Made by a program: the position numbers and the translations under genes. This document shows, piece after piece, positions 41,366 to 49,354 of a DNA stretch of 64,000 bases (its first letter is position 1; every line of letters begins with the position of its first letter). The stretch spans positions 4,402,001 to 4,466,000 of the forward strand of contig NZ_CP032084.1 in the NCBI RefSeq assembly GCF_003600685.1, written 5' to 3'. Source of the stretch: Achromobacter sp. B7 (lineage in GTDB: Bacteria > Pseudomonadota > Gammaproteobacteria > Burkholderiales > Burkholderiaceae_B). Below the pieces are notes generated by a model. It did not search any database. It was not told the DNA's origin and was given only the letters and a program-made list of their open reading frames with translations.

Positions 41366-41740
41366 TTAGCGGCCGGCGGCCTTGGCGCTGATGCCGTTGG
41401 CCACGCCCATGTCCACCTTGGGCACGTCGCGGATCAGCACCCGCACGTCTTCGCCCGAGATATCGATACTGCTGCACACGGCCTGGTTCAGCGCGGCGAT
41501 CAGCGCGGCCTTCTTGGCTTCGTCGCGCCCTTCGATCAGCGCCACGTCGACGCGCACCATGCGCTTGCCGATTTCACCGGCCACGATCACGTTTTCAGCG
41601 GGCACTTCCTGCAAGACGATGCGCACGCTGGGCAGCGGCGCGGCAATGCTCTGGACGACCGCGTCGGACGCGGCGCGCAACAAGGCGGCCTTCTGGGCGG
41701 CCGAGTGGCCTTGCAGGATCTGGACATTCAAAATGGGCAT
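41366..41740 (-). CDS. Two-domain 4-oxalocrotonate tautomerase-like protein
   Basis: A 124-residue protein made of two fused 4-oxalocrotonate tautomerase units. The first starts MPILNVQILQGHSAAQKAAL, with the catalytic proline as residue 2. The second begins near residue 61 as MVRVDVALIEGRDEAKKAAL; valine replaces the proline, so only the first active site is complete. Each unit is the usual 60 residues. The start at 41740 fits the need for an N-terminal proline. It may isomerise an unsaturated keto acid from the nearby degradation genes; the substrate is unknown. Confidence 0.9.
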   Translation of the reverse strand: MPILNVQILQGHSAAQKAALLRAASDAVVQSIAAPLPSVRIVLQEVPAENVIVAGEIGKRMVRVDVALIEGRDEAKKAALIAALNQAVCSSIDISGEDVRVLIRDVPKVDMGVANGISAKAAGR

Positions 41741-41797
41741 GACGGCTTCCGGTGATTCGAACGGGGAATGCCGGACGCGTGGCCGGCCAGCCATCAT

Positions 41798-41844
41798 AAA
41801 ACGACTTTGCCCGGCTGCAAGCGGATTGCAGCCGGGCAAAGTCG
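41798..41844 (-). terminator. Long-stem hairpin terminator after proV
   Basis: Nineteen-base perfect arms (41802-41820 and 41826-41844) close a five-base GCGGA loop. On the minus strand the stem is followed by TTTTA, so it ends the proV transcript. The stem is longer than most intrinsic terminators. Confidence 0.85.
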
Positions 41845-41885
41845 ATACGCCCTAAAACAGCGGGGCGCGGGGGTGCGAACGAGGG

Positions 41886-43139
41886 TCAGGCGGCCTGGTC
41901 GCGGGGCTCGTGCACGGGTTCGCTTGCCAGATCCATCGCGGCGGGTTCCGCCGTGGCGTTTTCCGTGAGCGCCGGCGTCACCAGTTCAACGACCTTCTTG
42001 CGCGACAGCATGCCCAGGAATTCGTCGTCTTCGCCGGTAACGGCAACCGGTTGGTCGCTGTGCACCAGTTGGGCCAGCACTTCGCCCAGGCCGGCGGTGG
42101 CCGGCACGGACGCCAGGTCTTCCACGAAACGCGACACATCGCGCACGCCTTCCTGGATGGCCTGCTCGGCCGCCTTGGCGGTCAGCACGCCGGCCAGGCG
42201 CTTGCCGTCCAGCACCGGCGCGTATTCGTAGTCCATGGCGCGCATGCGGTCCAGCGCATGCGCCGGACGCGAACGCATCGTCAAGGTCAGGCGCGCGGGG
42301 TTGACGGCGTGCGTGGCGTTCAGCACCTTGGTGCGGTTCACGTCTTGCAGGAAGGACTGCACGTAGTCATTGGCCGGATTCAGCAGGATGTCTTCCGGCG
42401 TGCCTTCCTGCACCAGTTCGCCGTCCTTCAGGATGGCGATGCGGTTGCCCAGGCGCAGCGCTTCGTCCAGATCGTGCGTGATGAACACGATGGTCTTGTT
42501 CAGCTTGGCTTGCAGTTGCAGCAGCTGGTCCTGCATTTCGCGTCGAATAAGCGGGTCCAGCGCCGAGAACGCTTCATCCATCAGCAGGATTTCGGCGTCG
42601 GTGGCCAGCGCCCGCGCCAGGCCCACCCGCTGCTGCATGCCGCCGGACAGCTGGTGCGGATACTGGTTTTCGAAGCCGGCCAGGCCCACCTGCTCAAGCC
42701 AGTCGCGGGCGCGCTTCTCGCGTTCAGCCTTGCCCACGCCCTGCACCGTCAGGCCGTATGCGGCGTTGTCCAGCACGGTGCGGTGCGGGAACAGGCCAAA
42801 GCGCTGGAACACCATGCTCATCTTCTTTTGACGGAAGATTTCGAGGTCTCGCTTGTTCAGGCTGACGACGTCCACGCCATCGACCAGGATGTGGCCGGCG
42901 CTGGGTTCGATCAGGCGGTTGAAGTGGCGGATCAGCGTCGACTTGCCGGACCCGGACAGGCCCATGATGACGTAGATGCTGCCCTCTTCAATCGACAGGC
43001 TGATGTCGCGCAGGCCCAGCGTGTGGCCGCTTTCGGCCAACAGCTGTTCCTTGCTCATGCCGCCCTGGGCGGCCGCCAGCCATTTCTTCGGATGCGATCC
43101 GAAGACCTTGTAGATGTTCTTGACTTCGATCTTGCTCAT
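41886..43139 (-). CDS. proV: Glycine betaine/proline ABC transporter ATPase
   Basis: A 417-residue ATPase with Walker A GLSGSGKSTLIRHF, signature LSGGMQQRVGLARAL and Walker B EILLMDEAFSALDPL, followed by a tandem CBS region from about residue 270 (ARLTLTMRSRPAHALDRMR) that senses ionic strength in OpuA. It overlaps proW by four bases. The start MSKIEVKNIYKVFG matches the family. Confidence 0.95.
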   Translation of the reverse strand: MSKIEVKNIYKVFGSHPKKWLAAAQGGMSKEQLLAESGHTLGLRDISLSIEEGSIYVIMGLSGSGKSTLIRHFNRLIEPSAGHILVDGVDVVSLNKRDLEIFRQKKMSMVFQRFGLFPHRTVLDNAAYGLTVQGVGKAEREKRARDWLEQVGLAGFENQYPHQLSGGMQQRVGLARALATDAEILLMDEAFSALDPLIRREMQDQLLQLQAKLNKTIVFITHDLDEALRLGNRIAILKDGELVQEGTPEDILLNPANDYVQSFLQDVNRTKVLNATHAVNPARLTLTMRSRPAHALDRMRAMDYEYAPVLDGKRLAGVLTAKAAEQAIQEGVRDVSRFVEDLASVPATAGLGEVLAQLVHSDQPVAVTGEDDEFLGMLSRKKVVELVTPALTENATAEPAAMDLASEPVHEPRDQAA

Positions 43140-43993
43140 CGCTGGCCTCCCATGCGCATGCGCTGTCCATACGATTGCGTGATCCGGTCGAACAGCACGG
43201 CCAGCACCACGATACCCAGGCCCGCCAGCAGGCCACGGCCCACTTCCAGGCGGTTGATGCCCAGCAACACTTCATAGCCCAGGCCGCGCGCGCCGATCAT
43301 CGACGCAATCACCACCATGGACAGCGCCATCATCGTGGTCTGGTTGATACCGGCCATGATGTTGGGCAACGCCAGCGGCAATTGCACGCCAAACAGTTGC
43401 TGGCGCGGGTTGGCGCCAAAGGCGCGCGACGCTTCCAGCACTTCGCGGTCGACCAGGCGGATACCCAGGTCGGTCAGGCGGATCAGCGGCGGCACGGCGT
43501 AGATCACGGTGGCGATGATGGCGGGAATCTTGCCCAGGCCAAACAGCATCACAACCGGAATCAGGTAGACGAAGCTGGGCATCGTCTGCATCACGTCCAG
43601 CACGGGCAGCATGATGGAACGCAGCCAGTTGATGCGTGCCATCAGCACGCCCAGCGGGATGCCGATCAGCACCGACAGGCCGGCGGCCATGATCATCAGC
43701 GCCAGCGTCTGCATGCCGGCGTCCCACAGACCCAGCACGCCGATGACGCACAGCAGCGCGCCCATGGCCAGGCTCAGGCCGATGCGGCGGCTGACGCCCC
43801 ACGCGATCGCGATGGTGACGGCGACGACGGCCCACCAGGGCGAGCTGCGCAGCAACTGCTCCAGCCACACCAGGGCGTGCAGGACCGGCTGAGACAGGGT
43901 CTCTAGCGTGTCCGCGTAGTTGGTGACCAGGTGATCGACGAACCCGTCGATCGCCGCCCTGACCTGACGGGCGGGAATAATTTCAGGAAACAT
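43136..43993 (-). CDS. proW: Glycine betaine/proline ABC transporter permease
   Basis: A 285-residue permease with about six helices and the EAA loop (VLEASRAFGANPRQQLFGVQLPLALPNIMAG). GGAG lies upstream of the ATG at 43993. It is separated from proX by 309 bases, unusually far, with a hairpin and repeats in between. Confidence 0.93.
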   Translation of the reverse strand: MFPEIIPARQVRAAIDGFVDHLVTNYADTLETLSQPVLHALVWLEQLLRSSPWWAVVAVTIAIAWGVSRRIGLSLAMGALLCVIGVLGLWDAGMQTLALMIMAAGLSVLIGIPLGVLMARINWLRSIMLPVLDVMQTMPSFVYLIPVVMLFGLGKIPAIIATVIYAVPPLIRLTDLGIRLVDREVLEASRAFGANPRQQLFGVQLPLALPNIMAGINQTTMMALSMVVIASMIGARGLGYEVLLGINRLEVGRGLLAGLGIVVLAVLFDRITQSYGQRMRMGGQR

Positions 43994-44088
43994 AGTTTCG
44001 ACTCCATTCTTTGGCGCTTTCCGGCGGCCGGTGGCCACCACGCATTCCGGATTCCGGAGGGGCATGCGGCCGGGGCGCTTTCTTGACG

Positions 44089-44148
44089 AAAGCGGGCCAC
44101 AAAGCAGGCCATAAAGCAGGCCACTAAACGGGCCACAAAGCGGGCCAC
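44089..44148. repeat. Five tandem 12-base units AAAGCRGGCCAC
   Basis: Five near-identical units (one of 13 and one of 11 bases) lie between the proX terminator and proW. Confidence 0.85.
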
Positions 44149-44210
44149 ATACGGTGCAACGCCTTTTGCTGGCGGCGGGGTAACAAACGCCCGGCCAGCG
44201 GCCATCTCAG

Positions 44211-44251
44211 GGGAAAAAGCCCGATGCAAAGACCGCAACGGGCTTTTTCCC
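44211..44251. terminator. Bidirectional hairpin between proX and proW
   Basis: Thirteen-base perfect arms GGGAAAAAGCCCG and CGGGCTTTTTCCC around a 15-base loop. Reading from proX on the minus strand the right arm carries a T5 run within the stem, so partial termination with read-through to proW is likely. Confidence 0.65.
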
Positions 44252-44302
44252 TTAAGGCGGCCGGCCCGCGCCATGACAGCGCTAGGCCGACTTCCAATAC
44301 GG

Positions 44303-45304
44303 TTACAGCGCGCTTTGGACGCGCGTGGCGACGTCGGCGGGAACCCACTTGGTCCAGACGTCGGGCTTGTTCTTCAAGAACCACTTGGCCACGGCGTTCG
44401 ATTCGTCACCGGACTCTTCCATGTGGGCCAGGGTTTCGTTGATGACCGGCAGCGGCACCGACACCTTGGACAGGAACTCGGTCAGCGTGGGCGCTTCTTC
44501 CGAGAACTTGGTGTTCACCGCCGTGAAGACGGGGTTGTCCGGGTAGGCGCTGGGCTCGGGCTTGGCGCACTTGGTCGACGTCAGGCACTTGTGCTTTTCG
44601 GCATCGTAAGGCGGCATGTCGAGCTTGACCAGATCCATCGCGCCCACCAGCGGCGTGGGGGACCAGTAATAGAACACCACGTTCTGCTTGCGCTTGTAAG
44701 CCGACATCAGCGCGGCTTTCTGCGCGGCGCCCGTGCCGGGCGAGTACAGGGTGTAGGTATCGTCCAGCTTCAAGGCGTGGAACAGGTTGTTGCTGGTGAC
44801 TTCGCAACCCCAGCCCGCCGGGCAGCCGTAGAAACGGCCCTTGCCGGGTTCTTCCGGATCCTTGAATTCGTCCTTGAACTTGGGCAGGTCGGCGGCGGAC
44901 TTCAGTTCGGGCAGGCGTTCAGCGGTGTAACGCGGGATGTACCAGCCTTCGGCGCCCATGTACAAGTCGCCGATGCGCTTGACCTTGCCGGTCTTTTGCG
45001 CGCGGTCCCAGGGGTCCGCCACGCTGTTCAGCCAGATTTCGGTATTGATGTCCAGATCGCCGCGCTCCAGCGCGGCCAGGGCAGGCAGCGTTTCCGTCGG
45101 CAGGGTTTCGGTCTTGCAACCGTAGCCCTTTTCCATGATGAAACGTTCGACATCGACCAGAACCAGGTTGGATTCCCAGTTCATGGCGCCGAAATTGACC
45201 GGGCGCTTGATTTCACACTGCGGAGCGTCGGCGGCTTGGGCCGCGCCGGCAAATGCAAACATAACGGCCGCGGCGGCCAGGGTCTTGACAGGGGTAAAAC
45301 GCAT
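44303..45304 (-). CDS. proX: Glycine betaine-type periplasmic binding protein
   Basis: A 333-residue receptor with a clear signal peptide (LAAAAVMFAFAGAAQA, cleavage after AQA). The mature part has NFGAMNWESNLVLVDVERFIMEKGYGCKTE, then EIWLNSV and YYWSPTPLVG, typical of ProX-like choline/betaine receptors. It is the first gene of the transporter operon, with the promoter expected in the AT-rich gap upstream. Confidence 0.9.
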   Translation of the reverse strand: MRFTPVKTLAAAAVMFAFAGAAQAADAPQCEIKRPVNFGAMNWESNLVLVDVERFIMEKGYGCKTETLPTETLPALAALERGDLDINTEIWLNSVADPWDRAQKTGKVKRIGDLYMGAEGWYIPRYTAERLPELKSAADLPKFKDEFKDPEEPGKGRFYGCPAGWGCEVTSNNLFHALKLDDTYTLYSPGTGAAQKAALMSAYKRKQNVVFYYWSPTPLVGAMDLVKLDMPPYDAEKHKCLTSTKCAKPEPSAYPDNPVFTAVNTKFSEEAPTLTEFLSKVSVPLPVINETLAHMEESGDESNAVAKWFLKNKPDVWTKWVPADVATRVQSAL

Positions 45305-45807
45305 TGGCTTTTTGCCTCCATAGGTTCAAGGACACACGCCGGGTCTGGCCCGGAAGTGCCGTGGAGCTAAGGGGGTTGTGCGGAAGACGGGCAGAACCGC
45401 CAATACAAACCGACACTAGCGACAAGAACAACCGCAAAGGCGCGGGTTCTTGCAAGACAGGAGTTTCAAAAACATGGTTTTTGAAAACCCACAGAAATTG
45501 AACAAAACTGAACGAAGAAGGCAGCATCTTAAACGAAATTGCTGCGCTGCCCAAGTGCAAGCCTGAATAAGTCAGATACATTCCCGGCCGAAAAGCTACG
45601 GGATTACCCTTGTCGATCAGGGGCGGTTTGTGAATTTCCCCTGGGGAATATTGGTATCAAATAGCCGATACATTCAGTTAATATTTTAATCTTATCAGTA
45701 CATACAACGCGTTCCAGCGGCCTGAAAAGCGCGTTCCGGTCCGCGGTCGAAGGCTTTTTATTGTCCTTTTTCAGCTTGTATTCAGCGGGCAGTCAACGAC
45801 CGACTGG
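45305..45807. other. AT-rich regulatory gap upstream of proX
   Basis: This 503-base gap is far richer in A and T than its neighbours, mainly at 45600-45710. It contains a perfect 10-base inverted repeat at 45464-45486 and two copies of GATACATTC at 45575-45583 and 45667-45675. It should hold the osmotically controlled proX promoter. No protein or RNA gene is evident. Confidence 0.6.
45464..45486. promoter_or_regulatory. Perfect inverted repeat, candidate operator for proX
   Basis: TTTCAAAAAC, ATG, GTTTTTGAAA: ten-base arms with a three-base spacer, about 160 bases before the proX start. Confidence 0.5.
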
Positions 45808-47082
45808 TCAGCGGGCCGGACTTTCGGAGTCGCCATACATGTAGTCGCGACGCCATGGGTAGGCCAGGTCGCCCGGGTTGTCCAATTCGTCGGCGCGGCC
45901 CACGGCAGGCGTCTGGCCCAGGATCTGATGCAGCGCGATCCAGCCGTGCTCGAACGCCATGGCGCAGCCCGCCAGGTACAGGCGGTAGGCACGTAGCGAC
46001 CGGGCGCCCTCTTCCCCGTGCAGCACCTGCGCCGCTTCGGGCAGCCGGGCTTCCAGCGCATCGCTCCAGGCCCACAGCGTGCGGGCGTAATGCGGGCGCA
46101 GGTTTTCAACGTCCACCTCTTCCAGGCCGCCATTGGTCATCGCCTGCATGACCACGCTGATGTGCGTCAGCTCACCGCCCGGAAAGATGTACTTTTCGAT
46201 GAACTCGCCCATGCCGTTGCCCAGTTCGGCGTTGTAGACGCCCGCCGCGGTGATGCCATGGTTCATGATCAAGCCGCCGGGACGCAACAGACGGCGCAGC
46301 TTGGCGAAATAGCCGTCCAGTTGCGCGCGGCCCACGTGCTCGAACATGCCCACCGACGCAATCTTGTCGAAAGGGGCGGTTTCATCCAGCTTGCGGTAGT
46401 CCAGCAGCGACATGCGGACCCGGCCCGACAGGCCCTTTTCCTCGATCAGCTTTGTCACATAGGCGTGCTGGTTGCGCGACAGCGTGATGCCGGTGGCGTC
46501 CACGCCATAGTGCTCGGCGGCCCACAACAGCAACCCGCCCCAGCCCGCGCCCACATCCAGAAAGCGTTCGCCCGGGCGCAGCCGCAGTTTGCGGCAGATG
46601 TGATCCAGCTTTGCCTCCTGGGCCTGTGCCAGCGTCATGTCCGGCGTGCGGAAATAGGCGCAGGAATACACGCGGCGCGGGTCCAGCCACAGCGCATAGA
46701 AGTCATCCGACAGGTCGTAGTGGAATTCGATCTGCTTGGCGTCGCGCTCGATGGAATGGCGCCACACCGACATCACGCGGCGCACCAGTTCGGTCAACCA
46801 GCCGCCGCGCGCGGCCTCCACGGGCGAGCCCGGCAGCAACGCCGAGGCGGCCGCCATGACGTCGCGCATATTGCCTTCGATATCGATGCGCCCTTCCACG
46901 TAGTCCTGCCCCAGCACGCCGACGGCGCCTTCGGCCAGGTGCACCAGCGCGGCCTTGTCGTGCGTGACGAATCGCACGCGCGGATCGGGCGGCCCGACCA
47001 CCGCGCCATCGGGCAGCACCAGTTGCACCGGCACCGGCAGGGCTTGAAGTTTGCGTTCCACGACAGACAGCAAAGGATTCAC
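45808..47082 (-). CDS. Cyclopropane-fatty-acyl-phospholipid synthase-family methyltransferase
   Basis: A 424-residue SAM-dependent methyltransferase acting on unsaturated acyl chains in the membrane. It shows HYDLSDDFYALWLDPRRVYSCAYF, FLDVGAGWGGLLLWAAEHYGVDATGITLS, SVGMFEHVGR and YIFPGGELTHIS, all conserved in Cfa. A GTG start at 47082 with GGAG five bases upstream is preferred; another GTG lies six codons upstream. It is slightly longer than the 382-residue E. coli enzyme. Confidence 0.9.
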   Translation of the reverse strand: MNPLLSVVERKLQALPVPVQLVLPDGAVVGPPDPRVRFVTHDKAALVHLAEGAVGVLGQDYVEGRIDIEGNMRDVMAAASALLPGSPVEAARGGWLTELVRRVMSVWRHSIERDAKQIEFHYDLSDDFYALWLDPRRVYSCAYFRTPDMTLAQAQEAKLDHICRKLRLRPGERFLDVGAGWGGLLLWAAEHYGVDATGITLSRNQHAYVTKLIEEKGLSGRVRMSLLDYRKLDETAPFDKIASVGMFEHVGRAQLDGYFAKLRRLLRPGGLIMNHGITAAGVYNAELGNGMGEFIEKYIFPGGELTHISVVMQAMTNGGLEEVDVENLRPHYARTLWAWSDALEARLPEAAQVLHGEEGARSLRAYRLYLAGCAMAFEHGWIALHQILGQTPAVGRADELDNPGDLAYPWRRDYMYGDSESPAR

Positions 47083-47237
47083 GGCATCTCCACTGAACAC
47101 GACAGGTCGTCGGCGACTTTATCGGAAAAGCGGTGACATTTCCCTGTCAGGTGGCGCGTGATAAAGTCGCTGGCTTGGCGCTGAACGGACGGGTAACCGA
47201 GACGCGCGCCCTGTCCCTGCGTTTTACCGCGATCACC

Positions 47238-48437
47238 ATGTCCCCATCATCTGTTTCCCGCAGCGGCCTGCCCGGCTGGCTCATTCTCATGGGCGCGCTG
47301 ACCGCGATCGGTCCGTTCGCCATCGATATGTATTTGCCGGCGTTCCCGACCATCGCGGCAAACCTGGGCGTGCCGCGCGGCGATGTCGAACGCACGCTGG
47401 CCGCCTACCTGATCGGCCTGGCGCTGGCGCAGGTGTTCTACGGCCCGATGGCCGACCGCTTCGGCCGCAAGCCGCCGCTGATGGTAGGCCTGGCGCTGTT
47501 CATGATTGCCTCGCTGGGCTGCGCGCTGTCCGGCTCGGTTGAAGCGCTGACCGGCTGGCGCGTGGTGCAGGCCATGGGCGGCGCGGCCGGTATCGTGATC
47601 CCGCGCGCCGTCATTCGCGACCACTACGAAACCCACGAAGCCGCGCGCGCGATGTCGCTGCTGATGCTGATCATGGGGCTGGCCCCGATTCTTGCACCGC
47701 TGGCGGGCGGGCAGTTGCTGGCCATCGCGTCCTGGCGCAGCCTGTTCTGGATCATGCTGGCTGGCGGCGCAATGCTGATGGTGGCCGTGGCCCGCATCAT
47801 GAAGGAATCGCTGGCGCCCGAACGCGTGGTGCCACTGCGCTGGAGCACCATCTTGCGCAACTATCGCGACCTGTTCCGGCATCGTGGCTTCATGGCGCAC
47901 AGCCTGGCGGGCGGTTTCGGTCAGGCCGGCATGTTTGCCTACATCATTGGATCGCCGCGTGTCTTTATCGAGCTCTACGGCGTGCAGCCGCAGTACTACG
48001 GGCTGCTGTTCGGCACGAATGCGCTGTCGCTGATCGTTTGTTCGCAGATCAGCGCGCGACTGCTGCGCACCTATCAGCCCCGCCAGTTGCAGCGTTACGC
48101 GCTGACGTCGCTGGCCATTGCCAGCCTGGTCGCGGTGGGCTTGACGCTGGCCGGTTGGATGACGTTGCCTCTCTTGATGGTGTGCTTGATCTGCTACATG
48201 GGCAGCCAGGGCTTCGTGAACCCGAATTCGGCCGCGCTGGCGCTGTCGGACCAAGGCAAGCGCCTGGGCGCGGCGTCGGCGCTATTGGGGACGCTGCAAT
48301 TGTCCTGCGGCGCGTTGGCCGGCTTTGCCGTCAGCGCCTGGCAGACCGACAGCGCCCTGCCCCTGACCACCACGCTGGCCACGTGCGCGTGCCTGTCCTG
48401 GATCTCGGGGCGTGTGGCGCGTTCGCACACCGCCTGA
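47238..48437 (+). CDS. Bcr/CflA-family MFS efflux transporter
   Basis: A 399-residue twelve-helix drug/H+ antiporter with the family motif AIDMYLPAFPTIAANLGV, GLALAQVFYGPMADRFGRKPP and GGAAGIVIPRAVIRDHYE. The start at 47238 follows ACCGCGATCACC without a strong ribosome site; the frame open to 47133 covers the divergent promoter region and is not preferred. It is divergent from the cfa-like gene. Confidence 0.9.
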   Translation: MSPSSVSRSGLPGWLILMGALTAIGPFAIDMYLPAFPTIAANLGVPRGDVERTLAAYLIGLALAQVFYGPMADRFGRKPPLMVGLALFMIASLGCALSGSVEALTGWRVVQAMGGAAGIVIPRAVIRDHYETHEAARAMSLLMLIMGLAPILAPLAGGQLLAIASWRSLFWIMLAGGAMLMVAVARIMKESLAPERVVPLRWSTILRNYRDLFRHRGFMAHSLAGGFGQAGMFAYIIGSPRVFIELYGVQPQYYGLLFGTNALSLIVCSQISARLLRTYQPRQLQRYALTSLAIASLVAVGLTLAGWMTLPLLMVCLICYMGSQGFVNPNSAALALSDQGKRLGAASALLGTLQLSCGALAGFAVSAWQTDSALPLTTTLATCACLSWISGRVARSHTA

Positions 48438-48774
48438 CGCACTGCCGCTTGATCTGCCTGCGTTTTTCGTATTAGAATCTACGTCTTCACATGAAGTTTC
48501 CCGTGCGGGACTACTATGCTTTGTAGTTCAGCACTCTGACCCCAACCGCGCATTTCGGTACTTTGGCAACAACCCAGGTACACGGCGGATGGCAGGCAGC
48601 GGGTATAAGCACGGGGCAGGTTCCACTTGCCCCTCATCCACTAAGACTGGGTGGCCGGCAGCGCAACACAGTGCGCACCAAAAGTGCACTACAGCGCACT
48701 ACAGCCCGGCGGCTAAAACCCTGTCTACCTCCCCCAAGCGATGCGCGACAAGAACGACATAAAGAGGTGCATCC
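48438..48774. other. Leader region of rpmB-rpmG
   Basis: A 337-base gap. It has a promoter candidate at 48449-48478 and so a leader of about 290 bases. In it, short inverted repeats such as CTACTATGCTTTGTAG and the imperfect GTGCACTACAGCGCACTACAG direct repeat can be seen. No supported protein gene. Confidence 0.5.
48449..48478 (+). promoter_or_regulatory. Sigma-70 type promoter of rpmB-rpmG
   Basis: TTGATC (48449-48454), an 18-base spacer and TAGAAT (48473-48478). Confidence 0.55.
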
Positions 48775-49011
48775 ATGGCACGCGTATGCCAAGTGACCGG
48801 CAAAGGCCCGATGGTGGGCAACAATGTTTCGCACGCGAACAACAAGACCAAGCGTCGCTTCCTGCCCAACCTGCAATCGCGCCGGTTCTGGGTTGAAAGC
48901 GAAAACCGCTGGGTTCGCCTGCGTGTTTCGGCCAAGGCCATCCGCACGATCGACAAGAACGGCATCGACGCCGTGCTGGCCGAAATGCGTGCCCGCGGCG
49001 AACTGGCCTAA
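48775..49011 (+). CDS. rpmB: 50S ribosomal protein L28
   Basis: A 78-residue ribosomal protein starting [34 protein letters not shown] (given here as its conserved landmarks [12 protein letters not shown] and [18 protein letters not shown]). Length and composition match bacterial L28. An AAAGAGGTG site precedes the ATG. The next gene, rpmG, follows after 37 bases, the usual order. Confidence 0.97.
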   Translation: MARVCQVTGKGPMVGNNVSHANNKTKRRFLPNLQSRRFWVESENRWVRLRVSAKAIRTIDKNGIDAVLAEMRARGELA

Positions 49012-49048
49012 TCGGCCTCCCCGCCAATCTACATACTAGGAGCACGAC

Positions 49049-49216
49049 ATGGCCAAAGGTATCCGCGAAAAGATCAAGCTCGAGTCGACTGCCGGCACGG
49101 GTCATTTCTACACGACGACCAAGAACAAGCGCAACATGCCCGAGAAGATGCTGATCAAGAAATTTGATCCGGTCGCTCGCAAGCACGTTGACTACAAGGA
49201 AACCAAGCTGAAGTAA
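49049..49216 (+). CDS. rpmG: 50S ribosomal protein L33
   Basis: A 55-residue protein read directly from the bases: [20 protein letters not shown], then [20 protein letters not shown] and [16 protein letters not shown] lies upstream. This is the zinc-free form, without CxxC pairs, typical of Betaproteobacteria. It ends the rpmBG operon. Confidence 0.97.
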   Translation: MAKGIREKIKLESTAGTGHFYTTTKNKRNMPEKMLIKKFDPVARKHVDYKETKLK

Positions 49217-49241
49217 TTCAGCCGGTTTTCCAGGTAGTGAA

Positions 49242-49268
49242 AAGCCCCGCCTCGCGGGGCTTTTTTTG
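49242..49268 (+). terminator. Intrinsic terminator after rpmG
   Basis: Nine-base stem AAGCCCCGC, loop CTC, GCGGGGCTT, then a T run. Confidence 0.93.
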
Positions 49269-49354
49269 TTGGCGCGGAGCGTTTTTTATTATTGCCGCGC
49301 GGCAAAGGGGCGTGCTTCAATTGGCCGCTACCCTGCCCCGACCCCTTGCCTGCG

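Larger units (their letters stand above)
43994..44302. other. proX-proW intergenic region with attenuator and repeats
   Basis: This gap inside the osmoprotectant operon holds a strong hairpin at 44211-44251 and a 12-base tandem repeat at 44089-44148. No coding sequence is supported. Confidence 0.7.

Noticed and set aside
48486..48501. Second copy of the MarR operator near rpmB
   Set aside because: TGAAGTTTC is shared with the MarR site region, but the palindrome arms and spacing differ, so chance similarity is likely.
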